Shown here one piece after another: positions 6,381-10,421 of a stretch of 10,421 nt of DNA. The notes below the pieces were generated by a model. The model had not been told where the DNA came from, did no database searches, and saw only the letters and a program-made list of their open reading frames with translations. Source of the stretch: Thermoprotei archaeon ex4572_64 (lineage in GTDB: Archaea; Thermoproteota; Thermoprotei; Thermoproteales; Thermocladiaceae); contig NJDF01000045.1 in assembly GCA_002254895.1 (NCBI GenBank), positions 1 through 10,421 of the forward strand, in the 5' to 3' direction. How positions within the stretch are numbered: the first letter of the stretch is position 1; each line of letters begins with the position of its first letter. The translations under genes were made by a program, and so were the position numbers.

Positions 6381-7970
6381 TTACTCACCTCCTGCAACCG
6401 CTTTCTCTCTCTTAGCCTTAATTACTTTCGCCATTGCTGCCGCAATACCAATACCTGCACCTACAGCAGCAATTCCAGCAGCAGTTGCTTGTGCAGCTGT
6501 TAGTGGTGTTGGTGGTGGTAGTGGTTTGAAGAATGGCTCATAATGATCACTAAATCCTGGCATTGTACAGCCAATACATACTGCACCTTGCTTTACACAT
6601 CCTGCAACACCATTAATCCAACCTAACTTACCACCAAATGGACAGTTAACTACTGGTCCTTTACAACCAACAGCAAATAAGCACCTATAGTCTGGATCTC
6701 CTGGATGTTTTCTCAAATCGCCAGCCGCGTATGAGCCTGCTCTTGGACATTGCTCATGTAGTGTTTGTGCAAATAGGAACTTTGGTCTTCCATACTCATC
6801 AAGTTCAGGTACTGGCATTAATCCCTTTAAGGCGAGCACAGCAACGGCTAGTGTTCTGAGAATTGCATTTCCATTTGCTGGACATCCAGGAACAGCAATA
6901 CATAGCTTACCTCTGAAGATGTCTGGGTATAGGCTTTTCAATCCTTTAATTCCCTTAATAGGGTCATCGAAGAGACCTACAGCACCTGTAGGTGATGGTG
7001 ACCACTCTGGAAGACCTAGAGGCATTTGCTCAACCTGATATACCTTATTTGCAGGTAGTCCTCCATATGATGCGCACGTACCTACAGCAACGACAGCCTT
7101 ACACTTATCTGAAGATGCAAGCCTTAATATCCAGTCAGTACATGTTATTGGTTTTTCATGCTCCATACCAACCATGGAGAACCATCCTTCACGTCTCTTA
7201 GCCCACTCTTCATCAGGTATTGCTCCTTCAATAACGAGCACGAAATCTCCAAGTTTACCTTTCTCTGCAAGTCTAAGAACATCAACAGACTCAAAAGGCC
7301 ATGACATAGCATATCCATCAAGAATGTCAGTTAAAGGTCCTAAGTTTCTAGCCAAGTTAGCAAGTACTTTAGGTAAAGCTTCAAGAGGTACACCGTAGAG
7401 TCTAGTAATATCCTTAACTATGCTCGTAATGAATGTTAAGGTGAAGTCTGAAGGTATCTTAACAGGTGTTGGCACTGTCGGTATTCTCACACCTTCAGTT
7501 TCAAGTTTTGCTGCAAAATCGTGAACAACTTTAAGTACATCAGTAACACTTAACTTCTCAACCTTTTCAGGACCTACCTCCTTAAGTAACTTAATTAACT
7601 CATTAATAACTACAACAGGCATAGCGAACTTAATGAAGCTTCCTGGCTTACCATCAATCTCAACTCCCCATTGAGGCATGACTGTTTGATGCCAAGATAG
7701 AATTACCTGTCCAGGACCTACTCTGTGGAATGAGCCTAGCAAAACTTCTAGAAGTGTTGGTTGTGTAGCGTCAAGAAGTGCAATTGTATCTCCAGCACAA
7801 TCTTGAGATTCAATCCATATAATGTGAAGATCTCCTCTCTTTAAGATTTCTGCAGCTTTAGTGATTGCTGATGTCCAGTCAATAGTTGATAATGCACCAC
7901 CTACAAGTGAGGCTGTAAGGCCGAGTTTTAAGAAATCTCTACGACTTAATGTGATATTTACGTCACTCAC
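6381..7970 (-). CDS. hynS: Isp-type [NiFe] hydrogenase small subunit HynS
   Basis: This subunit carries the three Fe-S clusters that take electrons from the NiFe site. From GTG 7970 it is 529 aa. The Tat signal LSRRDFLKLGLTASLVGGAL lies at 8-27; a C-terminal hydrophobic helix (about 493-517) with a Lys/Arg tail is the anchor, so the enzyme should face outward. Cluster ligands: proximal C58-x2-D61, C299 (GTCASYGG) and C363 (PGCP); distal H405, C408, C430, C436; medial C443, C465, C468 plus C458 where Pro is usual. Asp61 replaces the normal second Cys. C58 to C299 spans 241 residues against about 95 in standard enzymes, because of an insertion around residues 105-230. A longer TTG form from 8042 would put 24 extra residues before the Tat motif and would overlap the promoter, so I prefer GTG. 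The isp gene follows after one base. Confidence 0.92.
   Translation of the reverse strand: MSDVNITLSRRDFLKLGLTASLVGGALSTIDWTSAITKAAEILKRGDLHIIWIESQDCAGDTIALLDATQPTLLEVLLGSFHRVGPGQVILSWHQTVMPQWGVEIDGKPGSFIKFAMPVVVINELIKLLKEVGPEKVEKLSVTDVLKVVHDFAAKLETEGVRIPTVPTPVKIPSDFTLTFITSIVKDITRLYGVPLEALPKVLANLARNLGPLTDILDGYAMSWPFESVDVLRLAEKGKLGDFVLVIEGAIPDEEWAKRREGWFSMVGMEHEKPITCTDWILRLASSDKCKAVVAVGTCASYGGLPANKVYQVEQMPLGLPEWSPSPTGAVGLFDDPIKGIKGLKSLYPDIFRGKLCIAVPGCPANGNAILRTLAVAVLALKGLMPVPELDEYGRPKFLFAQTLHEQCPRAGSYAAGDLRKHPGDPDYRCLFAVGCKGPVVNCPFGGKLGWINGVAGCVKQGAVCIGCTMPGFSDHYEPFFKPLPPPTPLTAAQATAAGIAAVGAGIGIAAAMAKVIKAKREKAVAGGE
6385..6392 (-). promoter_or_regulatory. Shine-Dalgarno deciding the isp start
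   Basis: GGAGGTGA on the minus strand lies inside the last codons of hynS, 5 bases before GTG 6379. It is the strongest SD in the window. It falls inside the longer reading from TTG 6397, which argues that the six-residue N-terminal extension is not translated. Confidence 0.75.
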
Positions 7971-7992
7971 ATCTCTTTTAGTGGTTTTTGAC

Positions 7993-8000
7993 TTTTTAAG
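7993..8000 (-). promoter_or_regulatory. TATA box of hynS-isp
   Basis: CTTAAAAA on the minus strand is at -30 to -23 from the GTG at 7970. It overlaps the innermost copy of the TTAAGTAT repeat. It supports GTG 7970 as a leaderless start and argues against TTG 8042, which would place the promoter inside the gene. Confidence 0.6.
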
Positions 8001-8020
8001 TATTAAGTATTGATACTTAA
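7996..8020. repeat. Triple TTAAGTAT repeat with perfect palindrome over the hynS promoter
   Basis: On the plus strand TTAAGTAT occurs at 7996-8003 and 8003-8010, and its exact reverse complement ATACTTAA at 8013-8020. The last two form an 18-bp palindrome with a 2-base spacer. The cluster lies at about -26 to -50 from the hynS start, overlapping and upstream of the TATA box. It is probably the binding site of a dimeric transcription factor for the hydrogenase. The sequence is seen; the function is inferred. Confidence 0.6.
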
Positions 8021-8076
8021 AGAGAGGAAAATTCTCACTCAAAATGGCTTAATTATGGGAAGACAGTGACTTAACA

Positions 8077-8084
8077 CTTAAATT
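8077..8084 (+). promoter_or_regulatory. TATA box of the endopeptidase gene
   Basis: CTTAAATT lies at -30 to -23 from GTG 8107, the same offset as for hynS and hypA. No Shine-Dalgarno precedes the GTG, so the gene is probably leaderless. Confidence 0.55.
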
Positions 8085-8106
8085 CTCCATAACATCACCT
8101 CTACAC

Positions 8107-8688
8107 GTGAAGGTAGTAGTTATAGGTGTTGGTAATAGACTCATTGGTGATGATGGTTTTGGAACATACTTCACACACTTACTTAAGAAGTATTGCGTAA
8201 TTGATGCTGAAGTTTATGATCTAGAAGTTAGAAGTATCGATATTATTAATCTTGTAAGTAATGCAGACCTAGCCATAGTTATAGATATAGCATATAATCT
8301 AGACGAAAAAGTTGAAGTGTATAAAGTTGATGTTCAAGATTTCGATATCAATGACATTGCACAGCTTCTAGATAACATACATAATGTAGGCCCCATAACT
8401 GCTCTAGTATTAGCATATGCTAGTAAGTTCTTTAATGGTGATGCATATGCAATCTTAATCAAGCCATATAGGGTAGAGTTCTGGAAAGGATTCAGCAAGG
8501 AAGTAGTTACTCAAGTACCTGAAGTTCTTGATAAGCTAATAGCTATACTTAGAAGGTATGGCCTATCTTGCAGATGTGATTTTGCTGAAATTATGAGAAG
8601 TTTCTGGAAATGTCTTGACAATGTTGAGTATGTCTTTGAAGATAGGGAAAGGGAAAAATTGAGAGATTTTCAAGATAGGCTAAAGTGA
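8107..8688 (+). CDS. [NiFe] hydrogenase maturation endopeptidase (HycI/HyaD/HybD family, M52)
   Basis: This is a 193-aa protease that cuts the C-terminal tail off the large subunit once nickel is in place. The N-terminus, VVVIGVGNRLIGDDGFG, is the family signature. The three nickel-sensing ligands of HybD (Glu16, Asp62, His93) are matched by D16, D60 (AIVIDIAYN) and H92 (NIHNVGPITALVLAYA). The core ends near residue 148; the last 45 residues (with C155, C157, C169 and a charged helix) extend beyond the usual 150-165. It lies alone on the plus strand between hynL and hynS: divergent from hynS and convergent with hynL, whose stop it overlaps by 9 bp. The start is GTG, next to the conserved N-terminal strand. 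HynL, with its DPCLGCTVH motif and 22-residue tail, is the likely substrate. Confidence 0.93.
   Translation: MKVVVIGVGNRLIGDDGFGTYFTHLLKKYCVIDAEVYDLEVRSIDIINLVSNADLAIVIDIAYNLDEKVEVYKVDVQDFDINDIAQLLDNIHNVGPITALVLAYASKFFNGDAYAILIKPYRVEFWKGFSKEVVTQVPEVLDKLIAILRRYGLSCRCDFAEIMRSFWKCLDNVEYVFEDREREKLRDFQDRLK
8651..8658 (-). terminator. Oligo-T terminator of hynL, inside the opposite gene
   Basis: TTTTTCCC on the minus strand begins 22 bases after the hynL stop at 8680, within the 3' coding part of the endopeptidase gene. It matches the TTTTTCCC after Cren7. The role is inferred. Confidence 0.4.
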
Positions 8689-9348
8689 GTGGTAGGCTGG
8701 TGATAAGTACTTCTTAATCACTCTGTTAACTTTACCTGTAAGTTCTACGTGTACTGTACATCCTAGACATGGATCGAAACTGCGTATAGCTCTCACAAAG
8801 TCTAGACCTATCCATTTACTTGGATCAGTCTCTTCTTCCCAGACTGTCGTGTTGAGTAGTGCTGCCTCGTATGGCCCTCTTACAGCCTCTAAATGCCATG
8901 CACCTAATTTTACAGGTATTGGTCCTTCTGGTGGTGATTTGAGTCCAAAAGCATCTAAGAAGTCTCTCTTAGTTCTTGGTGTTACGTTTCCTGTTGTTGG
9001 TGCATGGTATTGATAGTTAGCTATTCTACCATCACGAACAACAATCCAATGCCTAACAGCACCACGAGGAGCCTCACACCAACCAACACCTACAGAACTT
9101 GCCGGATACTTCCATGGTCTTGAAGTTTTTACTTTAATTTCACCTTTAGTTAATCCTTCAAGTAGTGTTAATATGTTTTCCCAAGCCACAGCGACAGCCA
9201 TAGCTAATGAGTAGGCTCTACCCAGTAGTCTAGCCAGTGTTGTTGAGCCATTTTTAGCCCACTCATCAATACTCCATTCAAAAGTTACTTCTTTCTCACA
9301 CTCTATAGGTAATCCCTTAGCATGACCTATGAGTTTGTAGAATCTAGT
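8680..9348 (-). CDS. hynL: [NiFe] hydrogenase large subunit HynL, C-terminal part (after frameshift)
   Basis: This is the C-terminal 222 residues of the large subunit in the frame -1 relative to the N-terminal part. Coding clearly continues upstream of the first ATG at 9201: codons from 9348 read TRFYKLIGHAKGLPIE, and then run without a stop through LARLLGRAYSLAMAVAVAWENIL, so the ATG is internal. Family features: VGWCEAPRGAVRHW, APTTGNVTPRTKRD and, near the end, the L2 motif RSFDPCLGCTVH, whose two Cys bind the NiFe site. After that His there are 22 residues, the tail expected to be removed by the endopeptidase. Together the two parts give about 552 residues, a normal large-subunit length, with nothing missing. 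The stop overlaps the convergent protease gene by 9 bp. Confidence 0.9.
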   Translation of the reverse strand, partial: TRFYKLIGHAKGLPIECEKEVTFEWSIDEWAKNGSTTLARLLGRAYSLAMAVAVAWENILTLLEGLTKGEIKVKTSRPWKYPASSVGVGWCEAPRGAVRHWIVVRDGRIANYQYHAPTTGNVTPRTKRDFLDAFGLKSPPEGPIPVKLGAWHLEAVRGPYEAALLNTTVWEEETDPSKWIGLDFVRAIRSFDPCLGCTVHVELTGKVNRVIKKYLSPAYHSL

Positions 9349-10337
9349 TTCTGGAAGAGTATCTCAACCATGTTTCTCTGAATCTTTGTGAAGTCTCTCC
9401 ACACAAGCTCTTTACCGAAAGCTACGCCTGGCTTTTCATATCTTGCAGCGTATGCTTCATCAACTCTATTATAGATTTCTACAGGATCACCTGTCTCTCC
9501 AATTTCTGAGTACTTAAATGGATCGTCAAAGAGACCTGCAGATAACATTATTGGTGGATCGTAGGTCTTTCCTTGAACATAGCCTACTTGATCTTCAAAG
9601 AACCAGTAAAGTTCGAACCAAGTAGCTACTAAGAACTTGACCCATGCAGTCAGTATGTTTAGTCTAAATACGTAACCCGTAATTAAGTGTTCAAGATTTG
9701 TAAGATCAGTAGCTATACCTCCAGGGATTAGTGTTGCTGGGTGTGGGTACTTACCGTAAATTAGTGAACCCGCCTCTTTTGCAAATCTTTGATAGTAGAC
9801 TGTAAGTCTCCAAATACTCTTTAAAGTTACTGGATCACCAATTATGGGGTTGTAAGCTCTTAACAGATCAGAAACTTTCTTAAATCCGTGAATATTGGCA
9901 TAGGGTGAGCCACAGTCTGTTTCTTCTGCAATTTTCCAAACGCTTGGTTGATAGGTTCTAACGAATAGACAACCATAATCTGGCCCTTCTAGACATCCTA
10001 GTAGGACTGAGTGATCATATATGTAGTCTGTCATAGCGTATGCAAGATTTCTCAAAATGACACCTAGAGGTTCAGGTGTTGCTCCACAAGCCATATCGCA
10101 CGCAAGTACTGAAGCATTTGCGTGAGCAGCACCACAGACACCACATGATCTGCACGTTATGAATATTGCTGATTCTGGATATCTACCTCTAAGAGATACT
10201 TCAAAACCTCTAAACATTGCTGCTGAACTCCAAGCATCAACAGCCTTATTAGCATCTACGTCGTATCTTACTCTTAACGATAAGTGACCTTCAATTCTAG
10301 TTACGGGATCTATAAAGATTGTAACCTCTTTAGGCAT
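9327..10337 (-). CDS. hynL: [NiFe] hydrogenase large subunit HynL, N-terminal part (before frameshift)
   Basis: HynL holds the NiFe site that splits H2. The N-terminal part begins with IDPVTRIEGH (residues 9-18) and has the L1 motif C65-x2-C68 in RSCGVCGAAH (63-72), which supplies two ligands of the metal site; GKYPHPATLIPGG at 195-207 is typical of group 1. The reading frame is normal through QRNMVEILFQK (about 330) and then runs into LDSTNS and TAG. Both frames are open together only between 9363 and 9329. One missing base in the AAA at 9350-9348 would restore QKTRFYKLIGHAKG and join the two parts. I see no canonical -1 slippery heptamer. The ATG at 10337 is next to the conserved N-terminus. 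With HynS and the Isp fusion it belongs to the Isp-type group 1 enzymes. Confidence 0.92.
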   Translation of the reverse strand: MPKEVTIFIDPVTRIEGHLSLRVRYDVDANKAVDAWSSAAMFRGFEVSLRGRYPESAIFITCRSCGVCGAAHANASVLACDMACGATPEPLGVILRNLAYAMTDYIYDHSVLLGCLEGPDYGCLFVRTYQPSVWKIAEETDCGSPYANIHGFKKVSDLLRAYNPIIGDPVTLKSIWRLTVYYQRFAKEAGSLIYGKYPHPATLIPGGIATDLTNLEHLITGYVFRLNILTAWVKFLVATWFELYWFFEDQVGYVQGKTYDPPIMLSAGLFDDPFKYSEIGETGDPVEIYNRVDEAYAARYEKPGVAFGKELVWRDFTKIQRNMVEILFQKLDSTNS

Positions 10338-10366
10338 AGTTTACGTCTTGTACTACTCTACGATTC

Positions 10367-10374
10367 GTTTTAAG
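10367..10374 (-). promoter_or_regulatory. TATA box of hynL
   Basis: CTTAAAAC on the minus strand lies at -37 to -30 from the hynL ATG. It is the same core as the other boxes but 7 bases further out, which suggests a leader of about 7 bases. hynL would then be transcribed separately from hynS. Confidence 0.5.
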
Positions 10375-10380
10375 TTTTAC

Positions 10381-10394
10381 CTATACGTTTATAG
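10381..10394. repeat. Short inverted repeat upstream of the hynL TATA box
   Basis: CTATA (10381-10385) and TATAG (10390-10394) are inverted arms around CGTT, starting 6 bases upstream of the hynL TATA box. The position would suit a regulator, but short AT-rich arms arise easily by chance. Confidence 0.25.
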
Positions 10395-10421
10395 CATTAC
10401 AGATAATGTATGTAGAGTTGA

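Noticed and set aside
8680..9201. The HynL C-terminal part as a separate subunit starting at ATG 9201
   Set aside because: The same frame stays open and hydrogenase-like for about 49 codons upstream to the point where the N-terminal frame ends. The ATG is internal.
9327..9363. Programmed -1 frameshift in hynL
   Set aside because: No X-XXY-YYZ slippery heptamer is present in the overlap window, and I see no stem-loop after it. Error or mutation is simpler, though not proven.
10406..10421. ATG TAT GTA GAG TTG at the right edge as the start of a plus-strand gene
   Set aside because: Only five codons are visible, and there is no box at the usual -30 to -23 position or Shine-Dalgarno. It cannot be supported from so little.

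Overview
The window reads as the chromosome of a crenarchaeon (Thermoproteota), probably a thermophile. The main reasons are a Cren7 chromatin-protein tail at the left edge, an Isp-type [NiFe] hydrogenase with archaeal accessory genes, TATA boxes at fixed distances from apparently leaderless start codons, and oligo-T terminators. The DNA is AT-rich and uses GTG starts freely. I cannot name a genus from the sequence alone.

Layout, left to right. 1-129 (+): the end of a Cren7 gene. 179-1093 (-): an unrecognised 304-residue protein. 1173-3304 (+): hypF, the carbamoyltransferase that starts synthesis of the cyanide ligands; it is broken into two frames, and roughly 60 residues of its Kae1-like domain are missing at the break. 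4482-3279 (-): a hypA-hypB pair for nickel insertion, where HypB is the Mrp/MinD-type ATPase, not the usual GTPase. 6379-4568 (-): one protein that fuses a NarI-like membrane cytochrome b part (Isp1) to an HdrD-like iron-sulfur part (Isp2). 7970-6381 (-): the hydrogenase small subunit HynS, with a Tat signal, a C-terminal membrane anchor, an unusual cluster-ligand set and a large insertion. 8107-8688 (+): the maturation endopeptidase, alone on the opposite strand. 10337-8680 (-): the hydrogenase large subunit HynL, interrupted by a single frameshift near 9345.

How the genes fit together. HynS and HynL would form an H2-oxidising enzyme exported by the Tat route and held on the outer face of the membrane. 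Electrons would pass from the HynS clusters to the haem/FeS Isp1-Isp2 fusion and then to a quinone or a sulfur-compound pathway. HypF contributes to the CN ligands, HypA/HypB deliver nickel, and the endopeptidase trims the HynL tail. hypC, hypD and hypE are not in the window.

Main points of interest: two independent lesions (hypF and hynL) in one hydrogenase system, which means either decay or assembly error; a HynS proximal-cluster CxxD motif and a Cys in place of the medial-cluster Pro, which together predict an all-[4Fe-4S] relay; the Isp1-Isp2 fusion with one dead CCG repeat; and a triple TTAAGTAT repeat over the hynS promoter. No stretch over 300 bases lacks a gene. I saw no tRNA, rRNA, CRISPR array or insertion sequence.
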